64,000 nucleotides of DNA from Saturnia japonica (Eukaryota; Arthropoda; Insecta; Lepidoptera; Saturniidae): assembly GCA_033032175.1 (NCBI GenBank), contig CM065313.1, positions 17,585,327-17,649,326 of the forward strand. Direction: 5' to 3'. The notes under the pieces are model-generated. The model was given only the letters and a program-made list of their open reading frames with translations, had not been told where the DNA came from and made no database searches. How positions within the stretch are numbered: position 1 is the first letter of the stretch; each line of letters starts with the position of its first letter. A program made the position numbers and the translations under genes. Positions 12,546 through 24,930 of the stretch are shown here, in pieces.

Positions 12546-14574
12546 AAACTAATAAACTAATACACTACAATACACTATAATAATATTACCTATCTATATC
12601 TAAATTCAAACTATTGTATAAAATCGGGGCTTCGAATTCCTAAAGCCCATCAATTGAGGTGTGACATCTACTTTCTGTGTACAATATTCATAAACATCGG
12701 TTAAGAATTAACAAAAAACTACTTTTTTACTATGTATTTCTAAAATTATTATTGACGATTCTTATAGCTTATCAATTACAGAATCTAGGTATTTACCTAG
12801 GAGATCTAGGTACTTCCCGTCTACACAATCAATAGATAATCAAAAAAATTATATTTACATATATTTTTACGATTTTTAAAAGTAAGTAATATTGACAATT
12901 CTTATTCTATCAATTATCGAATAACTAATACTTCCCGTGAACAAAATTTCATCAAAATCGGACAAAACAAACAAACAAACAAAGAAATTTAATTGCTTAA
13001 TCATGATCAGTGCCTATCATGAAATTTGGAAAAGAAATTAAATATACAGACAGAACTGCATATTTATTAATACGTATAATCATCAAAATAGATTTTTAAC
13101 AGAAAAGAAAACCAACATCAATGATATTGAGATGTCCTCTGGCGTATCCCCCCCCCCCCTTACCACCCTTTACAACGAAAAAGAATAATTTAAATTGGTT
13201 CATAAGCAAAAAAGTTAAAATTGAGAACCTTTTCTCTTTTTTAATGTCGGTAAATATCTTTCATTTGCAGCAACCGTGTTATTACCACCACAATATGCAT
13301 CCATAGAAAGCGTGGTCGAAGCCATTGGTGGATGCTAATAGAGTCATTCCGTACTTAACATGTACATATAACAATAGCTCAGAAGGTGGTGTTTTATTAA
13401 ACAGCGAGAAACGACTTTCCGACGCTTTCACGTGTATGTGAAACCGACCGGCGACCGGTGGAACTCGATTTTTCTTGCCCGCTCGGCAAAGTTTTCTCGA
13501 TAGAAAAATACTGGTTGAGATTGATAGTAAATCGTTTTACGCCTTTCGTAGTTTTGAAATAAATTTCACATGTTTACATGTATTTAGAGTTAACACACTT
13601 TATTTAAGGAAATAAATTATACAGGTTGCAAGCGGGTTTTACTGTCAAAAGGTTATTATAGAGTGGATCATTATGTGAATGATAGTGATGTCTGGAAGTG
13701 ACTCCCTCTCTGTGCATCCACTAAATTATTATTATTGTTTATATGCATTTTTGTATAGTTGGAAAAAAGAGAAGTCAATAGAGTTTCTTACAGGTTCTTC
13801 TCGATGACTGGAATATTTTCCGAACCGGCAGTAATGTTTTGCCTTTCAAAAGTGTCTTCTTAAGGCCTAAATTGTATAAAGATGTTTTTGATTTTTGATT
13901 TTGTTGTTAAAGGTTGCAAAAGAAAGTACATTGTATCTAAATAAAGTGTGTCGTAAGTAAGAATTAAGGCAGGAATGTACGTAAATCTTGTTTTTGTTGC
14001 ATTTTCGTTTATTACGCATATGCAAATGAATGAGTATTAAATTCATTTCATTATTAAAATTGTTTTCCATTTAATTTTTTATTGTGTATGCATTTAAATT
14101 AAATATAATTTAATAAAGATTCATTTTTCAGTTCTCTCTCGGAGCTGATAATATGTTAAATTCAAAATTGCAATCAACTTTTTTGCCCTTTAATGATTTA
14201 TGTAAAGTAAAACCTAGAAAGTATTTTCAAGAATTTATTGCTCAATTTATGAATTTAGGTGTTTTATGAGATTAATTATCCAAATTTTATTACAGGACTA
14301 TATTCTAAAGATAGACACGTGTAGATTAACTAAGTGGATGCCTGTATAACAAAATTATTTAGAAAATATCCTTCAACTGTGCTATGGTTTTCTTTCACCC
14401 AAACCTTAAGCATTGCAGGATAAGCAGGATTCGAATATACGTCGACTGACACGATGTCCAAATACGCCACCACGGAGCCATAAACATACTAATTTTTTAT
14501 TGGTAAAAATAATTAATAGTTGACGAGTCTAGTTTGTGAAAAATCAACTGCAAAAGCTTTCACATAAAACTTAT
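12546..14574. other. noncoding AT-rich DNA
   Basis: No gene is seen. It holds a short retroelement tail near 12,940-12,990 (AAAATTTCATCAAAATCGGA followed by CAAA repeats) and a C-rich tract near 13,150. Open frames at 12,345-12,542, 13,121-13,306 and 13,867-14,070 have low complexity and no recognisable features. Confidence 0.5.
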
Positions 14575-14841
14575 TTATTTCGAGTCAGGTTCAAACAGTT
14601 TCCCCGATTCTAACAACTTAACAGTTTCTCTTTCTTCTGCTGCAATTTTCGCTTTCAATATAGCCTTTTCTTGATCACGAATAACCTTTCTTTTAGCTTC
14701 TTCTTCTTGCCATGACGCTTCCATTGAATTATACAATCGTTGTTTACCTCTAGCATAAATAATACCAGCAAACAATAAAGCAAATCTAATACCTCTTATC
14801 AGAGGCGAAACAGCTGTTGGTGGTCCGTAAGGCCACGACAT
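14575..14841 (-). CDS. ATPsynE: mitochondrial ATP synthase subunit e-like protein
   Basis: This 88-residue protein matches subunit e of F1Fo ATP synthase (ATP5ME/ATPsynE family), a small inner-membrane subunit that helps dimerise the complex and shape cristae. The family hallmark VSPLIR is at residues 11-16. A single membrane helix (about residues 17-30, FALLFAGIIYA) follows, then a charged, Lys/Glu/Ala-rich coiled-coil tail. The helix glycine motif, commonly GxxxG, reads G26-I-I-Y-A30 here. At 88 residues it is slightly longer than the usual 70-80, with an extended C-terminus. The start is favoured by an A at -3. The stop overlaps an AATAAA on the minus strand, a plausible poly(A) signal. 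There is no intron, so it may be a functional intronless copy or a retrocopy; I saw no target duplication. It is the only complete non-transposon gene in the window. Confidence 0.8.
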   Translation of the reverse strand: MSWPYGPPTAVSPLIRGIRFALLFAGIIYARGKQRLYNSMEASWQEEEAKRKVIRDQEKAILKAKIAAEERETVKLLESGKLFEPDSK

Positions 14842-16588
14842 CTTTATGTAAATTTTTAAGACTCTTTTTTGTAATATAAATTGACATGCTAATTTCTCCG
14901 CGTTGACATTCGACAGTTGGCAGAATACTTGTTTTCACGCCTAATTTTACTTTTTTAATCGTCAACCAGTATTTTTATAATCTGTTCAAAGAGGTCGTTA
15001 CCCTATGTTCGCGAATCATAAACGAACATCCCTATCCGATACTAGGTCAAGAGCGAAGTGTGCGGTTTATTATTTTTTACGGAATTGCGTTAGTGTACGA
15101 CGGAAGGCCAGTGGCCGAGTGGCTAGCTAAGAATATCGCTTGTCTCTAGTGTGGCGACCACCAATTATAGCAGACTGGCGCTCCGCCAGCGTTGCGTGGT
15201 CAACAGGAACAATCGTTTATCGATTCAGATCAATCACTTCTGCGTGTCTATTGCTGCTATTTCCTTGTCTATTTATGAAAATAGATTGTAATGAAAATAT
15301 TTTTGATTAGTTTTTATATAATACATAATATACTGTTACATAATAACAAATATCATTATTCAGAATTTTACTTGAAAAAAAAATTGATTTATCCGTCTAT
15401 CTTATAATAATACTAGCCGTGCCCTACAACTTCACCCGTGTTAAATTTATTCAACCAACTTCCATAGCACCGTTGCGCCGCCAACGCAATAGTGTGTAAC
15501 AACCAATCGTTGTTCTCACTTCCCAGTCTAGCCTACAGCTTGCCAGATTGGTTGACGTGGACGGCCAGTGTTCCGCTTCTTAGAGTCCTAGCATTAAGTT
15601 ATATAGCCTATAACATTCTTCAATAAATGAGCTATAAAATCCAAAAAGAATTTTTCAAATATGACTGGTGGAGTTCAAACAAACAAAGAACAATCTCTTA
15701 TAATAATATAGTATAGATAAGTGACGTTCAACTTACGACATAACTGTATTCTTTGCATGCTTGATAAACGGTATTTGAAATGCCATTAACAAAAATACAC
15801 GCAACTAACATTAAAATGTATAAATTTCTATATTTCTGTACACGCATATCTTATATATTGCATGATAGACATGTTACATAATTGTTAACATATATCTCTT
15901 CATATGAAAGAACAATAATAAAGTTTTATAATATCTTAGCTATTAGTGCTTTCACTTATATGTTGGTGGAATACAATGGTGGTGTTGGTTCTGAGTAATC
16001 TCGCCATTTTCACACGTCTTAATACATGTATTGAGTCATTGTTTAGAAAATTAACGCCTATTGGAGTTATTAAAGGTGTGAATATTTGATTATAAACACA
16101 CTAAACAGTCAAAAATAGAATATTCTTGGGAAAGTGGAAATGTTTTTAAAACACGTATCTACAGACATTTATTTTGAATTTTTGGTGTTTACTCCAATGA
16201 CGTTTTATAAATAGACTCGTTATACTCTCACTAAAAGCAATTTGCGCACAGTATAAAGTTTGTTATCAGCATGTGACAAAAGATATAGGAAAACACAGCG
16301 TAAGGCGGAAACTCTAATGCCAAAAAAGGATAAAACTTTTGAACTGAAGGCAATTGTCAACCTTTAACGATTGCATGTAAAGAGCGTCAATGCTTTATCT
16401 ACTTATAAAATATCATAGGTTTAATCGTTAACAATTGAGATTCATTTAAAGCCCGCGGTACGTAAATTTCTTATGGGGAGCAACATATTCACGTGTCTTA
16501 TAAGTACTGAGTATGAGTCCTATGAGTACTGAATGTTTGTTACTTATCATATTAAATCAATTTACTTGTATACGGTAGTATGTTTTTT
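14842..16588. other. noncoding DNA, upstream of the subunit e gene
   Basis: No gene is seen. The part next to 14,841 would hold the 5' UTR and promoter of the subunit e gene, but I see no clear core promoter motif. A stretch at about 15,105-15,130 (GGCCAGTGGCCGAGTGGCTA) resembles a tRNA A box without a matching B box. A retroelement tail lies at 15,413-15,719. Confidence 0.5.
15413..15719 (+). repeat. diverged retroelement tail
   Basis: It starts CTAGCCGTGCCCTACAACTT and ends with CTTATAATAATATAGTATAGA. The order of phrases (including CTTCAATAAATGAGCTATAA) parallels the copies at 9,215-9,460 and 60,672-60,934. An extra segment in the middle may be a nested insertion. Confidence 0.5.
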
Positions 16589-16679
16589 ATATCACAACAG
16601 TGGCAAACAAGCTTGCGGTCCGCCTGATGGTAAACGGTCACCGCAGCGCATGGACGCGTGCAACACCAGAATTATCTCA
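16589..16679 (-). repeat. old dispersed repeat, target of the giant transposon
   Basis: This carries GGCAAACAAGCTTGCGGTCC and GCCTGATGGTAAACGGTCAC, the reverse complement of the end of the repeats at 47,155-47,568 and 60,068-60,310. The foldback transposon inserted at its edge. The sequence to the right of the transposon, from 43,898, is probably the continuation of the same pre-insertion site. Confidence 0.65.
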
Positions 16680-16688
16680 CCGAAAACC
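16680..16688. repeat. 9-bp target site duplication, left
   Basis: CCGAAAACC lies directly outside the left inverted-repeat terminus and is repeated exactly at 43,889-43,897. A 9-bp duplication is the hallmark of MULE-type transposition. Confidence 0.93.
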
Positions 16689-16752
16689 ACCTATGTGAAC
16701 CTGGCACCCGACTTTGCAAAAAAAATAATTTGATGTTACCATTCGATAGTGC

Positions 16753-19700
16753 TTCGTTTGTACCCGTTTGTACCACTTTCATTTTCGTTTGTACCTCAAA
16801 CTGAAAAAAGTTATTGCGTTTTCAAAATTTGACCAGCACCCCACTTTGAGATATCAAAATTATGCTAACGGATTCTGATTCTAAATTGCTTGTACACGTT
16901 TGTACCTCCTTTAATTTTTGTTTATCTCCAAAGCCAAAAAAGTTACAGGGTGTTCAAAATTAAGAAAATTATAACAGGCTTATTTTACAAAATATAGAAA
17001 ATCTGTAAACGGCGTTTGTCGTGCAATAGTTTTTGCCTTCAGGAAACGCTTTCAATAATTAAAATATTCCAAAAAATAAGAAAATAAACGCACTTTAAAA
17101 ATATTTGTGAAAAGTGCTGAATTTAGTCAATTCTAAACATTTCGTAAAAATCTAAATAAAAGTCGTCGTGCAATCGTTTATACCCCTAGAAAACACTTTG
17201 AACATTGAGAATATCACATTAGAAAAGAAAATAAATGCACCTGAAATTTTTCATACAGATGAATTTTCTTAATTTTCAAAATTTCGCCTATCTTTAAACA
17301 AGAATTGTCGTGCAATCGTTTGTACCCATTTGAACCTTTCTCATTTTCGTTTTTAACCCAAACTGAAAAAAGTTATTGCATTTCCAAAATTTGACCCGCA
17401 CCCCACTTTGAGTTATCAAAATTATACCAACGGATTCAGATTCCACTTAGCTTGCACACGTTTGTACCTCTTTTAATTTTTGCCTATCTTAAAACACAAA
17501 AAAGTTACAGGACTTTAAAAAAAATCAAAATTATAAGAGATTTAATTTACAATATATAGAAAGTCTGTGTACTGAGTCCGTCGTGCAATCGTTTGTACCC
17601 CTAGAAAACACTTTGAAATTTGAGAATATCTCAATAGAAAAGAAAATAACCGCATTTGAAATTTTCATATAGTAGAATAGAATTTTCTCAATTTTCAACA
17701 ATTCGCCAATTTCTTAAAAAGAAATCGTCGTGCAATCGTTTGTACCTCTAGGAATTACTTGGACATTTGAGAATATCTCAAAAGAAAAGAAAATAATTGC
17801 ACCTGAAATTTTCGTAAAATTGAATTTTCTCAATTTTCTAAATTTTAACAAACTTTAAACAGGAATCGTCGTGCAATCGTTTGTACCCGCAGGAAATACT
17901 TTGAATCTCGAAAATATCTCAAAGGATAAGAAAATAAACGCACTTTAAAAGTGTTTATGAAATAGGGCTGAATTCAGTCAATTCTCAAAATTTCACAAAA
18001 CTGTAAACGGGAATCATTGTGCAATCGTTTGTACCCCTAGGCAAAACTTGGACATTCGAGAATATCTGATAAGAAAAGAAAATAATCGCACCTGAAATTT
18101 TCGTAAAATTGAATTTTCTCAATTTTATAAAATTTCAACAAACTTTAAACAGGAATCGTCGTGCAATCGTTTGTACCCGCAGGAAATACTTTGAATCTCG
18201 AAAATATCTCAAAGGATAAGAAAATAAACGCACTTTAAAAGTGTTTATGAAATAGGGCTGAATTCAGTCAATTCTCAAAATTTCACAAAACTGTAAACGG
18301 GAATCGTTGTGCAATCGTTTGTACCCCTAGGCAAAACTTGGACATTCGAGAATATCTCATAAGAAAAGAAAATAATCGCACCTAAAATTTTCGTAAAATG
18401 GAATTTTCTCAATTTTCAAAATTTCCACAAACTTTAAACAGGAATCGTCGTGCAATCGTTTGTACCCGCAGGAAATGCTTTGAATCTCGAAAATATCTCA
18501 AAGGATAAGAAAATAAATGCACTTTAAAAGTGTTTATGAAATAGGGCTGGATTAAGTCAATTCTCAAAATTTCACAAAACTGTAAACGGGAATCGTTGTG
18601 CAATCGTTTGTACCCCTAGGCAAAACTTGTACATTCGAGAATATCTCATAAGAAAAGAAAATAATCGCACCTGAAATTTTCATAAAATTGAATTTTCTCA
18701 ATTTCCAAAATTTCAACAAACTTTAAACAGGAATCGTCGTGCAATCGTTTGTACCCATTTGAACCTTTTTCATTTTCGTTTTTAACCCAAACTGAAAAAA
18801 GTTATTGCATTTCCAAAATTTGACCCGCACCCCACTTTCAGTTATCAAAATTATACCAACGGATTCAGATTTCACTTAGCTTGTACACGTTTGTACCTCT
18901 TTTAATTTTTGCCTATCTTAAAACACAAAAAAGTTACAGGACTTTAAAAAAAAACAAAATTATAAGATATTGAATTTACAATATATAGAAAGACAGTGTA
19001 CTGAGATCGTCGTGCAATCGTTTGTACCCGTAGAAAACACTTTGAAATTTGAGAATATCTCAATAGAAAAGAAAATAACCGCATTTGAAATTTTCAAAAA
19101 GTAGAATAGAATTTTCTCAATTTTCAACAATTCGCCAATTTCTTAAATAGAAATCGCCGTGCAATCGTTTGTACCCCTAGGAAAAACTTGGCCATTTGAG
19201 AATATCTCAAAAGAAAAGAAAATAATCGCTCCTGAAATTTTCCTAAAATTGATTTTTTTCAATTTTCAAAATTTCAACAAACTTTAAACTGGAATCGTCG
19301 TGCAATCGTTTGTACCCGCAGGAAATGCTTTGAATGTTGAAAATATCTCAAAGGATAAGAAAATAAACGCACTTTAAAAGTGTTTATGAAATAGGGCTGG
19401 ATTCAGTCAATTCTCAAAATTTCACAAAACTGTAAACGGGAATCGTTGTGCAATCGTTTGTACCCCTATGCAAAACTTGGACATTCGAGAATATCTCATA
19501 AGAAAAGAAAATAATCGCACCTGAAATTTTCGTAAAATGGAATTTTCTCAATTTTCAAAATTTCAACAAACTTTAAACAGGAATCGTCGTGCAATCGTTT
19601 GTACCCGCAGGAAATGCTTTGAATGTTGAAAATATCTCAAAGGATAAGAAAATAAACGCACTTTAAAAGTGTTTATGAAATAGGGCTGGATTCAGTCAAT

Positions 19701-22700
19701 TCTCAAAATTTCACAAAACTGTAAACGGGAATCGTTGTGCAATCGTTTGTACCCCTATGCAAAACTTGGACATTCGAGAATATCTCATAAGAAAAGAAAA
19801 TAATCGCACCTGAAATTTTCGTAAAATGGAATTTTCTCAATTTTCAAAATTTCACAAAACTGTAAACGGGAATCGTTGTGCAATCGTTTGTACCCCTAGG
19901 CAAAACTTGGACATTCGAGAATATCTCATAAGAAAAGAAAATAATCGCACCTGAAATTTTCGTAAAATTGAATTTTCTCAATTTTCAAATTTTCAACAAA
20001 CTTTCAACAGGAATCGTCGTGCAATCGTTTGTACCCGCAGGAAATGCTTTGAATCTCGAAAATATCTCAAAGGATAAGAAAATAAACGCACTTTAAAAGT
20101 GTTTATGAAATAGGGCTGGATTCAGTCAATTCTCAAAATTTCACAAAACTGTAAACGGGAATCGTTGTGCAATCGTTTGTACCCCTAGGCAAAACTTGGA
20201 CATTCGAGAATATCTCATAAGAAAAGAAAATAATCGCACCTGAAATTTTCGTAAAATGGAATTTTCTCAATTTTCAAAATTTCACAAAACTGTAAACGGG
20301 AATCGTTGTGCAATCGTTTGTACCCCTAGGCAAAACTTGGACATTCGAGAATATCTCATAAGAAAAGAAAATAATCGCACCTGAAATTTTCGTAAAATTG
20401 AATTTTCTCAATTTTCAAATTTTCTACAAACTTTCAACAGGAATCGTCGTGCAATCGTTTGTACCCGCAGGAAATGCTTTGAATCTCGAAAATATCTCAA
20501 AGGATAAGAAAATAAACGCACTTTAAAAGTGTTTATGAAATAGGGCTGATTCAGTCAATTCTCAAAATTTCACAAAACTGTAAACGGGAATCGTTGTGCA
20601 ATCGTTTGTACCCCTAGGCAAAACTTGGACATTCGAGAATATCTCATAAGAAAAGAAAATAATCGCACCTGAAATTTTCGTAAAATTGAATTTTCTCAAT
20701 TTTCAAATTTTCAACAAACTTTCAACAGGAATCGTCGTGCAATCGTTTGTACCCGCAGGAAATGCTTTGAATCTCGAAAATATCTCAAAGGATAAGAAAA
20801 TAAACGCACTTTAAAAGTGTTTATGAAATAGGGCTGGATTCAGTCAATTCTCAAAATTTCACAAAACTGTAAACGGGAATCGTTGTGCAATCGTTTGTAC
20901 CCCTAGGCAAAACTTGGACATTCGAGAATATCTCATAAGAAAAGAAAATAATCGCACCTGAAATTTTCGTAAAATTGAATTTTCTCAATTTTCAAATTTT
21001 CAACAAACTTTCAACAGGAATCGTCGTGCAATCGTTTGTACCCGCAGGAAATGCTTTGAATCTCGAAAATATCTCAAAGGATAAGAAAATAAACGCACTT
21101 TAAAAGTGTTTATGAAATAGGGCTGGATTCAGTCAATTCTCAAAATTTCACAAAACTGTAAACGGGAATCGTTGTGCAATCGTTTGTACCCCTAGGCAAA
21201 ACTTGGACATTCGAGAATATCTCATAAGAAAAGAAAATAATCGCACCTGAAATTTTCGTAAAATGGAATTTTCTCAATTTTCAAATTTTCACAAACTTTC
21301 AACAGGATCGTCGTGCAATCGTTTGTACCCGCAGGAAATGCTTTGAATCGAAAATATCTCAAAGGTAAGAAAATAACGCACTTTAAAAGTGTTTATGAAA
21401 TAGGCTGGATTCTAATTTAAAATTTCACAAAATTAAACGGAATGTTTGCAATCGTTTGTACCCTAGGATACTTGGAATTCAAATATCTCATAAGAAAAAA
21501 AATAATCCCTGAAATTTTCGTAAAATGAATTTTTCAATTTTCAAATTCACAAACTTAAAGGAATCGTCGTGCAATCGTTTGTACCCGCAGGAAATGCTTT
21601 GAATCTCGAAAATATCTCAAAGGATAAGAAAATAAACGCACTTTAAAAGTGTTTATGAAATAGGGCTGATTCAGTCAATTCTCAAAATTTCACAAAACTG
21701 TAAACGGGAATCGTTGTGCAATCGTTTGTACCCCTAGGCAAAACTTGGACATAAAAAAAAACAATTTAAATATTTATTTAATTTAAATTAGAATTCCGAA
21801 TTAAAAAGAAAAAATTAAATTAAGGGTATAAATTAAAAAGGATATTCCCGAAATGTAAAAAAAAACAATTTAAATATTTATTTAATTAAATTAGAATTCC
21901 GAATTAAAAAAGAAAAAATTAAATTAAGGTATAAATTAAAAAGATATTCCCGAATGTAAAAAAAAACAATTTAAATGATTTATTTAATTCAAATTAGAAT
22001 TCCGAATTAAAATATCTCAAAGGATAAGAAAATAAACGCACTTTAAAAGTGTTTATGAAATAGGGCTGGATTCAGTCAATTCTCAAAATTTCACAAAACT
22101 GTAAACGGGAATCGTTGTGCAATCGTTTGTACCCCTAGGCAAAACTTGGACATTCGAGAATATCTCATAAGAAAAGAAAATAATCGCACCTGAAATTTTC
22201 GTAAAATTGAATTTTCTCAATTTTCAAATTTTCAACAAACTTTCAACAGGAATCGTCGTGCAATCGTTTGTACCCGCAGGAAATGCTTTGAATCTCGAAA
22301 ATATCTCAAAGGATAAGAAAATAAACGCACTTTAAAAGTGTTTATGAAATAGGGCTGATTCAGTCAATTCTCAAAATTTCACAAAACTGTAAACGGGAAT
22401 CGTTGTGCAATCGTTTGTACCCCTAGGCAAAACTTGGACATTCGAGAATATCTCATAAGAAAAGAAAATAATCGCACCTGAAATTTTCGTAAAATTGAAT
22501 TTTCTCAATTTTCAAATTTTCAACAAACTTTCAACAGGAATCGTCGTGCAATCGTTTGTACCCGCAGGAAATGCTTTGAATCTCGAAAATATCTCAAAGG
22601 ATAAGAAAATAAACGCACTTTAAAAGTGTTTATGAAATAGGGCTGGATTCAGTCAATTCTCAAAATTTCACAAAACTGTAAACGGGAATCGTTGTGCAAT

Positions 22701-24930
22701 CGTTTGTACCCCTAGGCAAAACTTGGACATTCGAGAATATCTCATAAGAAAAGAAAATAATCGCACCTGAAATTTTCGTAAAATTGAATTTTCTCAATTT
22801 TCAAATTTTCAACAAACTTTCAACAGGAATCGTCGTGCAATCGTTTGTACCCGCAGGAAATGCTTTGAATCTCGAAAATATCTCAAAGGATAAGAAAATA
22901 AACGCACTTTAAAAGTGTTTATGAAATAGGGCTGGATTCAGTCAATTCTCAAAATTTCACAAAACTGTAAACGGGAATCGTTGTGCAATCGTTTGTACCC
23001 CTAGGCAAAACTTGGACATTCGAGAATATCTCATAAGAAAAGAAAATAATCGCACCTGAAATTTTCGTAAAATTGAATTTTCTCAATTTTCAAATTTTCT
23101 ACAAACTTTCAACAGGAATCGTCGTGCAATCGTTTGTACCCGCAGGAAATGCTTTGAATCTCGAAAATATCTCAAAGGATAAGAAAATAAACGCACTTTA
23201 AAAGTGTTTATGAAATAGGGCTGGATTCAGTCAATTCTCAAAATTTCACAAAACTGTAAACGGGAATCGTTGTGCAATCGTTTGTACCCCTAGGCAAAAC
23301 TTGGACATTCGAGAATATCTCATAAGAAAAGAAAATAATCGCACCTGAAATTTTCGTAAAATTGAATTTTCTCAATTTTCAAATTTTCAACAAACTTTCA
23401 ACAGGAATCGTCGTGCAATCGTTTGTACCCGCAGGAAATGCTTTGAATCTCGAAAATATCTCAAAGGATAAGATATAATAATACGCACTTTAAAAGTTAC
23501 AAGTTTATGAAATAGGGCTGTCGATTCAGTTTCAATTCTCAGTAAATCTTCACTAAAACTGTAAACGGGAATCGTTGTGCAATCGTTTGGTACCCCTAGG
23601 CAAATTACTTGGACATTCGAGAATATCTCATAACGAAAAGAAAATAATCGCTACCTGAAATTTTCGTAAAATTGAATTTTCTCAATTTTCAAATTTTCAA
23701 CAAACTTTCAACAGGAATCGTCGTGCAATCGTTTGTACCCGTCAGGAAATGCTTTGAAATCTCGAAAATAATCTCAAAGGATAAGAAAATAATACGCACT
23801 TTCAAAAGTGAAAATATTATGAATTTATAGAGGCTGTCGATTCAGTCAATTCTCAATAATTTCACTATAAACTGTAAATCGGGAATCGTTGTGTAATCGT
23901 TTGTACCCCTAGGCAAAACTTGGACATTCGAGAATATCTCATAAGAAAAGAAAATAATCGCACCTGAAATTTTCAGTAAAATTGAATTTTCTCAATTTTC
24001 AAAATTTTCAACAAACTTTAACAGGAATCGTCGATGCAATCGTTTGTACCCGCAGGAAATGCTTATGAATCTCGAAACATATCTCAAAGGATAAGATTAA
24101 ATAATACGCACTTTAAAAGTGTTTATGAAATAGGGCTGGATTCAGTCAATTCTCAAAATTTCACAAAACTGTAAATCGGTGATATCGTTGTGCAATCGTT
24201 TGTACCCCTAGGCTAATAATCTTGGACATTCGAGAATATCTCATAAGAAAGATAAATAATTCGCACCTGAAATTTTTCGTTAAAATATGAATTTTCTCAA
24301 TTTTCAAATATTTCAACAAACTTTCAACAGGAATCGTTCGTGCAATCATTTGTACCAACGCAGGAAATGCTTTGAATCTCGAAAATATCATCAAAGGATA
24401 AGAAAATAAACGCACTTTAAAAGTGTTTATGAAATAGGGCTGGATTCAGTCAATTCTCAAAATTTCACAAAACTGTAAACGGGAATCATTGTGCTAATCG
24501 TTTGTACCCCTAGGCAAAACTTGGACATTCGAGAATATCTCATAAGAAAAGAAAATAATCGCACCTGAAATTTTCATAAAATTGAATTTTCTCAATTTTC
24601 AAAATTTCTACAAACTTTCAACAGGAATCGTCGTGCAATCATTTGTACCCGCAGGAAATGCTTTGAATCTCGAAAATATCTCAAAGGATAAGAAAATAAA
24701 CGCACTTTAAAAGTGTTTATGAAATAGGGCTGGATTCAGTCAATTCTCAAAATTTCACAAAACTGTAAACGGGAATCATTGTGTAATCGTTTGTACCCCA
24801 AGGCAAAACTTGGACATTCGAGAATATCTCATAAGAAAAGAAAATAATCGCACCTGAAATTTTCATAAAATTGAATTTTCTCCATTTTCAAAATTTCAAC
24901 AAACTTTAAACAGGAATCGTCATGCAATCG
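16753..24930 (+). repeat. left-arm satellite array
   Basis: Tandem monomers of about 140-148 bp each start with a conserved box, TGCAATCGTTTGTACCC. Two monomer types alternate: type A (GCAGGAAATGCTTTGAATCT) and type B (CTAGGCAAAACTTGGACATT). Together they form a higher-order unit of about 288 bp. A longer type C unit (AACTGAAAAAAGTTATTGCA and ACCCGCACCCCACTTT) occurs near 16,800, 17,340 and 18,770. The outermost 1 kb is the most diverged and is collinear with the right arm. About 21,290-21,560 and 23,470-24,420 carry many single-base indels that look like poor consensus. Confidence 0.92.
21752..22010. repeat. AT-rich insert in the satellite, three ~102-bp units
   Basis: It interrupts a type B monomer with three copies of a 101-104-bp AT-rich unit (containing TTAGAATTCCGAATTAAA and GATATTCCCGAA), then returns directly into a type A monomer. 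It has no counterpart in the right arm. It may be a foreign insertion or an assembly error, because indel-rich consensus lies just upstream. Confidence 0.75.

Noticed and set aside
18409..18603. Open frames in the satellite arrays (also 24,161-24,415, 40,663-40,887 and 41,655-41,932)
   Set aside because: They recur with the monomers and are interrupted by stops in most units; no selection for coding is apparent.
16753..24930. CRISPR-like array because of the regularly spaced conserved box
   Set aside because: Spacers between boxes are not unique; whole monomers of about 145 bp are repeated. The context is a eukaryotic transposon, so this is satellite DNA.
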